Made by a program: the position numbers and the translations under genes | Source: Bacillota bacterium | GTDB lineage: Bacteria > Bacillota > Clostridia > Christensenellales > QAND01 | Direction: 5' to 3' | NCBI GenBank assembly: GCA_003150225.1 | Contig: QAND01000018.1 | Coordinates: 1-7,222, forward strand | Length of the DNA stretch: 7,222 nt | In this document: in pieces, positions 1-5,704 of the stretch | How positions within the stretch are numbered: the first letter of the stretch is position 1 | How the letters are laid out: every line of letters begins with the position of its first letter | Notes under the pieces: generated by a model | Told to the model about the DNA's origin: nothing | The model's input: the letters and a program-made list of their open reading frames with translations, nothing else | Databases searched by the model: none

Positions 1-29
1 ATCCACCGCCATATGGAAAGCCGGGAGCG

Positions 30-58
30 TTGAAAAATTCACAATTTTGCTGCATAAT
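30..58 (+). promoter_or_regulatory. Sigma-70-type promoter for the first lipoprotein gene
   Basis: TTGAAA at 30-35 and CATAAT at 53-58 are separated by 17 bases, and a TG at 51-52 lies directly upstream of the -10. This is close to the housekeeping consensus. Transcription would start near 65, about 45 bases before the lipoprotein ATG at 109. Between the boxes lies a small inverted repeat, AAAATT-CAC-AATTTT, which might be an operator, but nothing else supports that. Confidence 0.6.
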
Positions 59-108
59 TAAAGTAATCTTGGTGGGGACAAATCGGGGTTTAGAATGAGG
101 TGGATACA

Positions 109-627
109 ATGAGAAAAAAATTAGCCATAATCTTTTTAATAACTATGGTTTTATCATTATCAGCTTGTGGAAAGACACTCAAAGGCACAGATGAACTAAT
201 AGAAAAGGCAAGAGAAGAAATACCAATTTCTGATTCCGATACCATTGATATACAGTATGCGGGAATGTGCGGCAATGACAATAGAGCAATCGCTTGGTTT
301 ATCTCAGGAAACGAATATCAGAAGCATTATTATTTGCCTATGGAAGTTGAGGTAAAAGAGAATGCTACTGAATACACTTTTATTAGAACTCATAAGCCCA
401 TTGATGATAGAATCGGAGACATTGCATATATTCAATGGGGTGATGGATATGCGTTTATAGTAAACAATACAAACTGTAAAACTGTTAGATTTACAACTGG
501 GAATGAAGTGTACGAAGAAGTAATCCCGGATGATACTTATCCGTATGTATTCTTCTATCTTTCTGACCATAAAAATTCCACTCTGCAATTTGAATTTTTA
601 GATGCCAAAGGTAACGAATTAAAATGA
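109..627 (+). CDS. Small secreted lipoprotein of unknown function
   Basis: The product is a 172-residue predicted lipoprotein. Residues 1-20 form a lipoprotein signal peptide: MRKK, a hydrophobic core, then the lipobox LSAC, with the acylated cysteine at residue 20. After secretion it should be anchored to the outer face of the cytoplasmic membrane. The mature part is mixed charged and aromatic (for example AIAWFISGNEYQ and YTFIRTHKP) with no catalytic motif I recognise. It resembles uncharacterised lipoproteins I associate with Lachnospiraceae-like Clostridia, an impression rather than a search result. ATG 109 is chosen over an in-frame GTG at 100 because the Shine-Dalgarno GAGGTGG lies at 97-103, just before 109, and the signal peptide starts there. 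A promoter sits upstream and a terminator follows at 656-688, so it is probably monocistronic. Codon use is AT-rich compared with genes right of 1980. Confidence 0.8.
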   Translation: MRKKLAIIFLITMVLSLSACGKTLKGTDELIEKAREEIPISDSDTIDIQYAGMCGNDNRAIAWFISGNEYQKHYYLPMEVEVKENATEYTFIRTHKPIDDRIGDIAYIQWGDGYAFIVNNTNCKTVRFTTGNEVYEEVIPDDTYPYVFFYLSDHKNSTLQFEFLDAKGNELK

Positions 628-655
628 CGAATTCCAGTTTATCGACCTGATTTTT

Positions 656-688
656 TAGCATCGGTTAGAAATAGCCGGTGCTATTTTT
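656..688 (+). terminator. Intrinsic terminator after the lipoprotein gene
   Basis: TAGCATCGGTT (656-666) pairs with AGCCGGTGCTA (673-683), giving 11 base pairs of which two are G-U. The loop is six bases and a run of five T follows at 684-688. It begins 28 bases after the lipoprotein stop codon. The next gene's ATG lies only 23 bases past the T-run, leaving no room for a promoter between them. Confidence 0.75.
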
Positions 689-711
689 ATGCCATTTTGG
701 AGGTGGTGTCC

Positions 712-1047
712 ATGCGAAAACTTATGTTTACAAAAGCGTGGGTTGGAGATATTCTGGTTCTTGCGCTTGCTCCGCTTTCTGTAATCCCAGAGTACCAAAG
801 AAAAGGAATCGGTACGGCATTGGTAAAAGAGGGACATAGGATTGCAGCTGACCTTGGCTTTGCGTATTCTGTTGTACTGGGCAGCGAAAATTATTATCCC
901 AAATTCGGATATGTTCCGGCTGATACCGTTGGCATACAGGCACCCTTTGACGTGCCGAAGAAGAATTTCATGGCATATAAGCTGAGGGAAGATGCACCGG
1001 AGGCTTGCGGAGTAATGCGATATGCAGGGGAATTTGGGATTACGTAA
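712..1047 (+). CDS. GNAT-family N-acetyltransferase, N-terminally truncated (probable gene remnant)
   Basis: The 111-residue product matches the central and C-terminal part of YhbS-like GNAT acetyltransferases, which transfer an acetyl group from acetyl-CoA to an amine. Visible parts are beta-strand 4 plus the acetyl-CoA loop (LALAPLSVIPEYQRKGIG; the Q-x-x-G-x-G core is residues 29-34) and the family-typical segment VVLGSENYYPKFGYVPA. Complete members are roughly 160-170 residues, so about 50 N-terminal residues, including the first helices, are missing. ATG 712 has a good Shine-Dalgarno (GGAGGTGG, 699-706), better placed than an in-frame TTG at 697. The frame is open back to 628, but that stretch contains the terminator and shows no GNAT sequence. 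The gene starts just after that terminator and shares a 24-base gap with the next GNAT. Expression would need read-through. Enzymatic activity is doubtful. Confidence 0.75.
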   Translation: MRKLMFTKAWVGDILVLALAPLSVIPEYQRKGIGTALVKEGHRIAADLGFAYSVVLGSENYYPKFGYVPADTVGIQAPFDVPKKNFMAYKLREDAPEACGVMRYAGEFGIT

Positions 1048-1071
1048 AAATTTATTTTGCAGGTGTGTGGC

Positions 1072-1515
1072 ATGAGTGTTATTGAGATTTTGACTGATAA
1101 GAAACAGTATCTCGATTTATTGTTATTAGCGGATGAGCAAGAAGATATGATAGATCGTTATCTTTCCAGGGGCAGGATGTACATTCTTGATGATGATGGC
1201 ATTAAGTGCGAGTGTGTTGTAACCGATGAAGGAAATGGTGTGCTGGAGATAAAAAACATTGCGACAGTTCCGGAGTACCAAGGTAAAGGATATGCAAAAG
1301 CGATGATTGATTTTGTTGTCAATAAATATAAAGGACAGTATACCGTTGTGCAGGTCGGAACCGGTGATAGTCCTTTGACGATTCCGTTCTATGAAAAGTG
1401 CGGCTTCGTTTATTCTCATAGCTTACCAAACTTTTTTATAGACAATTATGATCATCCAATATTTGAGAACGGTATTCAGTTGGTAGATATGGTCTACCTG
1501 AAAAGACCGTTATGA
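1072..1515 (+). CDS. GNAT-family N-acetyltransferase (complete)
   Basis: The 147-residue product is a full-length single-domain GNAT acetyltransferase, presumably cytosolic. Its substrate cannot be read from the sequence. The acetyl-CoA-binding motif A is clear at residues 62-80 (NIATVPEYQGKGYAKAMID, with Q-x-x-G-x-A at 70-75). Motif B follows in FYEKCGF (106-112), a common GNAT signature for the last helix-strand. The C-terminal segment NFFIDNYDHPIFENGIQL is characteristic of a subgroup that includes Bacillus YvbK-like proteins, from memory. ATG 1072 is preferred to the in-frame TTG 1057 because AGGTG at 1061-1065 is correctly spaced for it. It lies 24 bases after the truncated GNAT and is probably co-transcribed with it. 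It is AT-rich like its left-hand neighbours and no terminator is obvious directly after it. The two GNATs are not close paralogues: their motif A and C-terminal sequences differ. Confidence 0.85.
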   Translation: MSVIEILTDKKQYLDLLLLADEQEDMIDRYLSRGRMYILDDDGIKCECVVTDEGNGVLEIKNIATVPEYQGKGYAKAMIDFVVNKYKGQYTVVQVGTGDSPLTIPFYEKCGFVYSHSLPNFFIDNYDHPIFENGIQLVDMVYLKRPL

Positions 1516-1543
1516 ACATTTTCCAGTTTGACGAGGTGACGAG

Positions 1544-1741
1544 ATGTACGCACAGACTGCAGTAAAATCCCATATCTTACTCCGTAACGGTGCATACGGC
1601 ATCGTTATGAGGGGTGTGCAAAAATGCACATGTGCGGATGCATCGTTACGAGATAGAAATGCCCTGTCGTTATGTTGTATCAAATTAGACACGGCAACAG
1701 ACCCATCATGTGCTGGTGGCGGATCCGGCGGAGCTGGATGA
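1544..1741 (+). CDS. Doubtful small ORF crossing the composition junction
   Basis: A 65-codon frame starts at ATG 1544, 28 bases after the second GNAT. It has a Shine-Dalgarno (GAGGTGA, 1533-1539) like those of the neighbouring genes. About 50 residues lie in AT-rich DNA. The rest reads out of frame through the GC-rich remnant gene and ends in low-complexity glycine/serine/alanine. I recognise no family. It also spans a dense set of inverted repeats, which argues against coding. It may be the 5' stub of a gene cut at the junction, or not a gene at all. Confidence 0.2.
   Translation: MYAQTAVKSHILLRNGAYGIVMRGVQKCTCADASLRDRNALSLCCIKLDTATDPSCAGGGSGGAG
1580..1652 (+). repeat. Nested inverted and direct repeat cluster
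   Basis: The arm at 1580-1595 (CTCCGTAACGGTGCAT) is an inverted copy of 1638-1652 (ATGCATCGTTACGAG), with one bulged base and one G-T pair. The distal arm also has a direct copy: GCATCGTTATGAG at 1599-1611 versus GCATCGTTACGAG at 1640-1652, differing at one base. The left arm (1583-1593) can therefore pair with either copy, locally with a 5-base loop or at long range. A separate perfect hairpin, TGTGCA-AAAA-TGCACA, lies between them (1615-1630). It sits in the gap between the second GNAT and the junction with GC-rich DNA. It could be a recombination relic, a mobile-element end or a structured RNA. The sequence alone does not decide. Confidence 0.6.
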
Positions 1742-1805
1742 GGAGCTTCTCTCCTGGGTGGAGGAAGCCTATCGGTTCTCCCAGACCAAATCCAGAGCCC
1801 GTTGA
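1689..1805 (+). pseudogene. C-terminal remnant of a deleted or interrupted gene
   Basis: An in-frame GC-rich stretch ending at TGA 1803-1805 encodes about 30 residues that look like a genuine protein tail: VADPAELDEELLSWVEEAYR, then FSQTKSRAR. It has an amphipathic acidic helix and a basic end. There is no proper start: upstream the frame stops at TAG 1686-1688 inside AT-rich sequence, and the only initiator, GTG 1710, has no Shine-Dalgarno. A strong terminator follows at 1832-1859, where the parent gene's terminator should be. The tail faintly recalls the C-terminus of DUF5655- or YjbR-like proteins, but this is a guess. The natural reading is that the 5' part of a resident gene was lost when the AT-rich block arrived. 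Confidence 0.6.
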
Positions 1806-1831
1806 ACCTTCCGAATTCCGGAGAGAACGGG

Positions 1832-1859
1832 AGCGTCCTTTTCAAAGGACGCTTTTTTT
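1832..1859 (+). terminator. Intrinsic terminator of the lost or remnant gene
   Basis: AGCGTCCTT (1832-1840) pairs with AAGGACGCT (1845-1853) around the loop TTCA, followed directly by T-rich 1853-1859. It lies 27 bases after the remnant stop codon. It would end transcription arriving from the AT-rich block and so insulates the phosphatase gene from it. Confidence 0.85.
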
Positions 1860-1862
1860 GTG

Positions 1863-1915
1863 CGAATTTCGCGGCTTTCCGACAAAAAGCGACTTGCGGG
1901 AAGCCGTGGAATTTG
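1863..1915 (+). other. Long RNA-type hairpin in the phosphatase leader
   Basis: Positions 1863-1881 (CGAATTTCGCGGCTTTCCG) pair with 1897-1915 (CGGGAAGCCGTGGAATTTG) over 19 consecutive positions around a 15-base loop (1882-1896). Four of the pairs are G-U and none is a true mismatch. Read on the other strand the same four positions would be A-C mismatches, so the structure favours a + strand transcript. It ends 64 bases before the phosphatase ATG and starts right after the terminator. No T-run follows, so it is not itself a terminator. I see no clear promoter that would place it in the phosphatase mRNA. Confidence 0.6.
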
Positions 1916-1979
1916 GCAGTATAGGGCCTATGAGTTGGATCAGCCATGCGAAAGCATTGGACTATATTTGAGGTGAACC

Positions 1980-2672
1980 ATGAAACGGTATCCATTGACA
2001 CACACCATGAACACCCGGGATCTGGGGGGCTATCCCCTGGCCGGAGGCGGGGAGACCCGGTTTGGCCGGCTGCTGCGGAGCGATGCGCCCATCACCGTCA
2101 CGCCCCAGGACGCGGGGCTGCTCCGGGATCTAAAGGTAACCACCGTCATCGATCTGCGCCACGGAGAGGAGATCGCGCGGAACCCCTGCGCTCTCGCTGG
2201 CCAGCCCGGCTTTGTTTACCACAACGTGCCCATCCACCTGTCCTGCAACTCCCTTGAGGATCCCTCCCAGGTGGGAGGATCCTATTTCCAGGTGCTGACG
2301 GAGCGGGCCGGCGACATAGCCCGGATCTTTGCCATCATCGCGGCGGCGCCGGGTGGGGTTTTGTATCACTGCACCGCTGGCAAGGATCGGACGGGGATCC
2401 TGTCCGCCCTGCTGCTGGAGCTGGCGGGGGTGGCCCGGGCGGACATTGTGGCCAACTACCAGGTATCCTATACCTATTTGGAGGATTTCATCCGCCAGGT
2501 CTGCATAGAAAACCCCGATATGCCCGCTTTTGTGGGCCGTTCCGATCCCGCCTATATGAATGGCTTTCTGGACCTGCTTGCCCAGACCTATGGCGGAGCC
2601 CGGCGGTATCTGCTGGGCGCGGGGGTTGTGGAGGAGGATCTGGACGCCGTGGTCCGAAAGCTGACCAAATAG
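1980..2672 (+). CDS. Tyrosine-protein phosphatase, PtpB/IphP-like
   Basis: The 230-residue product has the cysteine-phosphatase signature H-C-x5-R with flanking family residues, HCTAGKDRTG at 130-139. Cys131 is the nucleophile and Arg137 the phosphate-binding residue. The Gly-Lys-Asp-Arg form is typical of the MptpB/IphP branch (Tyr_phosphatase_2/3 type), which removes phosphate from phosphotyrosine and, in some members, phosphoserine/threonine or phosphoinositides. The N-terminal NTRDLGGY (11-18) and FGRLLRSD (28-35) are also hallmarks of this family, as is the strand ending DLR (58-60). There is no signal peptide or membrane segment, so it should be cytosolic. The length is normal and the protein appears intact. 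ATG 1980 follows GAGGTGA at 1970-1976. It is the first complete GC-rich gene after the junction, with no operon partner. The physiological substrate is not indicated by the neighbours. Confidence 0.9.
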   Translation: MKRYPLTHTMNTRDLGGYPLAGGGETRFGRLLRSDAPITVTPQDAGLLRDLKVTTVIDLRHGEEIARNPCALAGQPGFVYHNVPIHLSCNSLEDPSQVGGSYFQVLTERAGDIARIFAIIAAAPGGVLYHCTAGKDRTGILSALLLELAGVARADIVANYQVSYTYLEDFIRQVCIENPDMPAFVGRSDPAYMNGFLDLLAQTYGGARRYLLGAGVVEEDLDAVVRKLTK

Positions 2673-2719
2673 CCCGCGCAGCCGTTGGCGAGCCGGGGCA
2701 TATGCTAGGATTGCAAAAG

Positions 2720-2748
2720 GGCGCCTGCCGGGTCTATCCCCAGGCGCC
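2720..2748 (+). other. Perfect GC-rich hairpin after the phosphatase gene, possible weak terminator
   Basis: GGCGCCTG (2720-2727) and CAGGCGCC (2741-2748) are perfect inverted repeats, with an inner GGG/CCC pairing in the 13-base spacer. It starts 47 bases after the phosphatase stop. The downstream bases AAATCTATT lack a proper T-run, so it may be an mRNA 3'-end stabiliser or a weak terminator. It opens the 314-base gene-free gap from 2673 to 2986. Confidence 0.45.
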
Positions 2749-2808
2749 AAATCTATTCCCCGGGAAAGATGGGAGAGGCGTTTCTGCCGGCTTGGATAGG
2801 CTGGAGGC

Positions 2809-2848
2809 TTGGAGCGAAGGGCCTGTTTAAAGAGAGGCCAGGCTCCAA
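2809..2848 (+). other. Two-tier hairpin in the gap before the CNNM/CBS gene
   Basis: TTGGAGC (2809-2815) pairs with GCTCCAA (2842-2848). Inside it GGCCT (2820-2824) pairs with AGGCC (2835-2839), with a small internal loop and a 10-base apex. It is not followed directly by T residues. The rest of this gene-free gap (2673-2986) holds the hairpin at 2720-2748 and the promoter near 2940. I see no coding sequence there. Confidence 0.4.
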
Positions 2849-2914
2849 TGATGGGCGCTTTTTCAGCCTGACTAGGCCCCGCTTTCCTTGGGAATTATAA
2901 AGAATGATGAATTT

Positions 2915-2945
2915 TTCACACTTTGGGGGAGGATTCGTGTATAAT
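2915..2945 (+). promoter_or_regulatory. Probable promoter of the CNNM/CBS gene
   Basis: A perfect -10 box TATAAT occupies 2940-2945 in a local AT-rich patch. The best -35 candidates are TTCACA at 2915-2920 (19-base spacer) or TTTCAC at 2914-2919, both weak. A start near 2952 would give a leader of about 35 bases that includes the ribosome site AAAGGAGGAA at 2971-2980. Confidence 0.5.
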
Positions 2946-2986
2946 AACACTAAAACACTTTTATTTCCATAAAGGAGGAACTGAAA

Positions 2987-4345
2987 TTGGCTGACCCCGA
3001 CCCAGTGTGGAGTCAACTGCTACTGCAAGTCATCTTGATCCTGGTGAACGCGTTTTTTGCCGCCACCGAAATCGCGGTGATCTCCGTCAATGAGAACCGC
3101 ATCCGCCGCCAGGCCGACGAGGGGGATAAAAAGGCAAAGCTGATTCTTAGGATGAACCAGCAGAGCAGCCGCTTTTTGTCCACCATCCAAATCGGCATCA
3201 CCATGGCGGGCTTCCTGGCCAGCGCCTTTGCCGCCGATAATTTCTCGGATCGGCTGGTGGATTGGCTGGTCAACGGCGTGGGCGTCACCGCCCTTTCTCC
3301 CGCCACCCTCAACACCATTTCGGTGGTGGTCATCACCATCATCCTCTCCTATTTCACCATTGTGTTCGGCGAACTGGTGCCCAAGCGTCTGGGAATGAAA
3401 CAGGCGGAACGGGTGGCCCGGATGTCGGCTGGCGTGATCAACGTCATCAGCAAAGTGGTGAGCCCTGCCATCTGGCTGCTGTCGGTTTCCACCAACGGCG
3501 TGTTGCGGCTGATGGGCATCGATCCCAAGGACGATGAGGAAAACGTCACCGAAGAGGAGATCCGCATGATGGTGGACATCGGCGGACAGAGGGGAACCAT
3601 CGAAAGCGGTGAGCGGGAGATGATCGACAACATCTTCGAGTTTAACAACACCACCGCCCGGGATGTGATGACCCACCGCACCGATGTGGTGGCGATCTGG
3701 CTGGAGGATACCGATGAGGAGATCGTGGAGACCATCGTGAACTCCGGTCTGTCCCGATACCCCGTATACGGGGAAGATGTGGACAATATCGTGGGCATCC
3801 TATTTGCCCGGGATTACCTTCTTAACGCCAAGAGTCCTGAGCCCAAGCCCCTTTTAGAGCTGCTGCGGGCGCCCTATTTTGTGCCGGAATCGGTGCGGAC
3901 CAACATCCTGTTCCGGGATATGCAGCAGAAGAAAAACCATATGGCCATCGTGGTGGATGAATACGGCGGCACCAGCGGCATCGTCACCATGGAGGACCTC
4001 ATCGAGGAGATCGTGGGCAATATCTATGATGAATACGACCCCCAGGCCGATGAGGAGATCCAACAGTTGGAGGAGAACCTGTGGCGGGTGTCGGGCTCGG
4101 TGGATCTGGAGCAGCTGGAGGAGCGGCTGGACATCGACCTTCAGCCCCTCTGTCAGGACTGCGATACCCTGGGCGGCCTAATCTTCAGCCAGATGACCAC
4201 CATCCCTCGGGATGGCAGCAAATTCACCCTGGAGGTGGCAGGCCTCCGAATCCGGGTGGAGGAGCTGATGGACCGCCGGGTGGAATGGGCCCTGGTTGAA
4301 AAACTGCCTCAGAGCACCCCGGAAGCGGAGCCGGAGGAGGAGTAA
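2987..4345 (+). CDS. HlyC/CorC-family membrane protein (CNNM, CBS pair, CorC domains)
   Basis: The 452-residue product has the standard three-part layout. A CNNM (DUF21) membrane domain covers about residues 8-190, with hydrophobic segments near 9-33, 66-84, 108-130 and 150-175 and the conserved GELVPKRLG at 128-136. A CBS-domain pair covers about 225-350 (DVMTHRTDVVAI in the first; MAIVVDEYGGTSGIVTMEDL in the second). A C-terminal CorC_HlyC domain covers about 360-440. The family is often annotated as hemolysin, but characterised members (CorC, S. aureus MpfA, the CNNM proteins) act in magnesium/cobalt efflux or Mg2+ homeostasis, with CBS domains sensing nucleotides. A role in divalent metal export is therefore inferred. 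The TTG start at 2987 is supported by AAAGGAGGAA at 2971-2980 and because the first membrane segment begins at residue 9. It has its own promoter and terminator and looks intact. Confidence 0.92.
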   Translation: MADPDPVWSQLLLQVILILVNAFFAATEIAVISVNENRIRRQADEGDKKAKLILRMNQQSSRFLSTIQIGITMAGFLASAFAADNFSDRLVDWLVNGVGVTALSPATLNTISVVVITIILSYFTIVFGELVPKRLGMKQAERVARMSAGVINVISKVVSPAIWLLSVSTNGVLRLMGIDPKDDEENVTEEEIRMMVDIGGQRGTIESGEREMIDNIFEFNNTTARDVMTHRTDVVAIWLEDTDEEIVETIVNSGLSRYPVYGEDVDNIVGILFARDYLLNAKSPEPKPLLELLRAPYFVPESVRTNILFRDMQQKKNHMAIVVDEYGGTSGIVTMEDLIEEIVGNIYDEYDPQADEEIQQLEENLWRVSGSVDLEQLEERLDIDLQPLCQDCDTLGGLIFSQMTTIPRDGSKFTLEVAGLRIRVEELMDRRVEWALVEKLPQSTPEAEPEEE

Positions 4346-4351
4346 GCCTTT

Positions 4352-4382
4352 GCGCGGGCGGCATAGCCGCCCGCGCTTTTTT
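4352..4382 (+). terminator. Strong intrinsic terminator of the CNNM/CBS gene
   Basis: GCGCGGGCGGC (4352-4362) pairs perfectly with GCCGCCCGCGC (4366-4376) around a 3-base loop, followed by six T (4377-4382). It begins seven bases after the stop codon. Confidence 0.95.
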
Positions 4383-4392
4383 CGTTGCATCG

Positions 4393-4421
4393 TTGCCGGT
4401 ATCGCCGTTTCCTGCTATGCT
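4393..4421 (+). promoter_or_regulatory. Candidate promoter of the first small lipoprotein gene
   Basis: TTGCCG (4393-4398) and TATGCT (4416-4421) are separated by exactly 17 bases, directly after the preceding terminator. The leader holds a compact CGCCCC/GGGGCG hairpin at 4437-4450, just before the Shine-Dalgarno AGGAGGG. Confidence 0.45.
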
Positions 4422-4464
4422 GGGGATAGGATGAAACGCCCCCTGGGGCGATAGGAGGGATTGC

Positions 4465-4812
4465 ATGAGACGATATGCGGCTTTTGCTCTGACGGCGCTG
4501 CTGTTGCTGGCCCTTTTGGGCTGCGGCGGCGGAGCCTCTATCGTGGGCAAGTGGACCGATGAGGCGGATTATGGCGCGGCGGTGATCGAGTTCACCCGGG
4601 ACGGCCAGGTAAAGACCTACTCCCCCCTGATGCCGGACCTATCCATCACCATGGCCTACAAGGTCAACGGCAGCGACATTACCATGACGGCGGAGGGAGA
4701 GGATACCGTCTCCTCCACCGGAACCTTTCGGGTGGAGGACGATGCCCTGTATCTAACCCTGAGCGGCCAAGCGGAACAGAAGCTGGTCCGCTATCAGGAG
4801 GGCCAGCAATAA
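4465..4812 (+). CDS. Small lipoprotein with a probable lipocalin-like beta domain (copy A)
   Basis: The 115-residue product starts with a 19-residue lipoprotein signal (MRRYAAFAL, leucine-rich core, lipobox LLGC, acylated Cys20). The mature part of about 95 residues has alternating short strands and the phrases IVGKWTDEADYG, VIEFTRDGQVKTYSP and TGTFRVEDDALYLTLSG. This pattern recalls small extracytoplasmic beta-barrel domains (lipocalin-like, DUF5640-like) found in Clostridia. The family assignment is from memory and no catalytic residues are seen. It is related to the lipoprotein at 5705-6034: both share the G-x-W opening, an EF-x-x-DG strand, a GT-then-L-x-L-x-LSG end and a final RY. It has a candidate promoter and a good ribosome site (AGGAGGG) just before ATG 4465. 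It converges on the - strand lipoprotein gene, with which it shares a terminator. Confidence 0.85.
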   Translation: MRRYAAFALTALLLLALLGCGGGASIVGKWTDEADYGAAVIEFTRDGQVKTYSPLMPDLSITMAYKVNGSDITMTAEGEDTVSSTGTFRVEDDALYLTLSGQAEQKLVRYQEGQQ

Positions 4813-4825
4813 AGGGAGGACAAAC

Positions 4826-4861
4826 AAAAAGGGAGCCGTAGTCAAACCACGGCTCCCTTTT
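4826..4861. terminator. Bidirectional terminator between convergent lipoprotein genes
   Basis: GGGAGCCGT (4831-4839) pairs with ACGGCTCCC (4849-4857) around a 9-base loop. The stem is extended by A residues on the left (4826-4830) and T residues on the right (4858-4861). It therefore presents a U-run to transcripts on either strand. It sits 13 bases after the + strand stop and 14 bases after the - strand stop. Confidence 0.92.
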
Positions 4862-4875
4862 CGCTTGTCAATGCG

Positions 4876-5526
4876 TCATTGCTCCACCGGCGTGACGGTT
4901 ACTCCCGCAAGGCCCCGGCCCATGAGATAGGCGGAGACGTCATCGGTGTTCTGAAGATCCGAAAGATCCTCATCCGCCACGATGCTGGCGTTGGCGTTGA
5001 CGATGCCCTCGTCATCGGGGGAGAAGGACACCATTATGCTGTACTTGCCTTCGTAGAGATAGAGATAGATCAAAGACTTGTCCAGCCCGCTGTATAAAAA
5101 GCTGTCGCTAACGGTTAGAAGAGCGGTGGCGGCCAGGATGGTAACCCCCTGCTGACCATTGATCATGGACGCCACAGCGCTGGTAAACCGCGGGCGTAGG
5201 ATGTCCTGAATCTCCTGGCTTAGATTGGCGCCGCTCAAGGCCAGGATACCCAGATACGCGGTATCCGCCCCCTGGATTTGGTACACAGCTCGGGGCGAAT
5301 CGTAGTCATAGCTGCCGATCTCCTCCACCACGCCGGTCACCTCCTGTGCGGTGGTAACGGATTTCCGGTAATCCTCGCTTTCCGCCAGCAGGTCCAGCTG
5401 TCCCGCCAGCTCCAACCCCTTTTGCAAGAGGGAGGTTTTGTTTCCCGCCCCGCCGCCAGAACAGGCGGTGGCCAACAGAGAGAGCGCGGTGAGAGACGCA
5501 AGCACTGTAATCAGTTTCTTCTTCAT
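4876..5526 (-). CDS. Lipoprotein of unknown function
   Basis: The 216-residue product begins MKKKLITVLASLTALSLL and reaches the cleavage site ATAC, giving an acylated Cys22 followed by a flexible SGGGAG linker. It is thus a membrane-anchored extracytoplasmic lipoprotein. The mature domain starts with a helix-forming stretch (SLLQKGLELAGQLDLLAESE). It then alternates strands and helices, including SLIYLYLYEGKYSIMVSFSP near 151-170. I recognise no family or active site. The ATG at 5526 is chosen because AAAGGAGGG lies eight bases upstream and the signal peptide starts there. The same frame remains open to 5778, but that extension overlaps the next + strand gene and has no ribosome site. It is divergent from the gene at 5705 and convergent with the gene at 4465. 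A weak promoter, TTGCCT (5587-5582) and TATGAA (5563-5558) with 18-base spacing, is possible. Confidence 0.85.
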   Translation of the reverse strand: MKKKLITVLASLTALSLLATACSGGGAGNKTSLLQKGLELAGQLDLLAESEDYRKSVTTAQEVTGVVEEIGSYDYDSPRAVYQIQGADTAYLGILALSGANLSQEIQDILRPRFTSAVASMINGQQGVTILAATALLTVSDSFLYSGLDKSLIYLYLYEGKYSIMVSFSPDDEGIVNANASIVADEDLSDLQNTDDVSAYLMGRGLAGVTVTPVEQ

Positions 5527-5704
5527 CTGAAAACCCTCCTTTGGAAGAATATTTTCATTCATACCATAGAACCGGAGAAAAAGGCAAACCCGGTTTTTAG
5601 CCCTAACCGGCGGAATTCCCCCGATTTTACCCGGCTGGACATGAAAAAAAGCTGTCCACAATAGATATGGATAGGGGATATGCCCCGGGGAACGGAGGAA
5701 AACC

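Noticed and set aside
1..33. C-terminal end of an upstream gene (frame 1, TGA at 31-33)
   Set aside because: Only ten codons are visible and two other frames are equally open, so there is no support for a real coding tail.
628..711. Upstream extension of the truncated GNAT in its open frame
   Set aside because: The frame is open back to the lipoprotein stop, but the translated stretch has no GNAT features, contains the terminator, and the ribosome site points to ATG 712.
1580..1680. Integron attC recombination site
   Set aside because: The inverted arms with an extrahelical base look superficially attC-like, but the outer boxes do not match the RYYYAAC/GTTRRRY consensus and no integron integrase is in the window.
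1510..2001. Open 163-codon frame on the - strand
   Set aside because: It runs antisense through the + strand remnant, the terminator at 1832-1859 and the hairpin at 1863-1915, has low-complexity proline-rich sequence and no ribosome site.
2130..2750. Open 206-codon frame on the - strand opposite the phosphatase
   Set aside because: It is a GC-rich shadow of a gene with a clear catalytic motif on the + strand; its product has no family character.
3020..3676. Open 218-codon frame on the - strand opposite the CNNM/CBS gene
   Set aside because: It is a His/Gly/Asp-rich shadow of a confidently identified gene.
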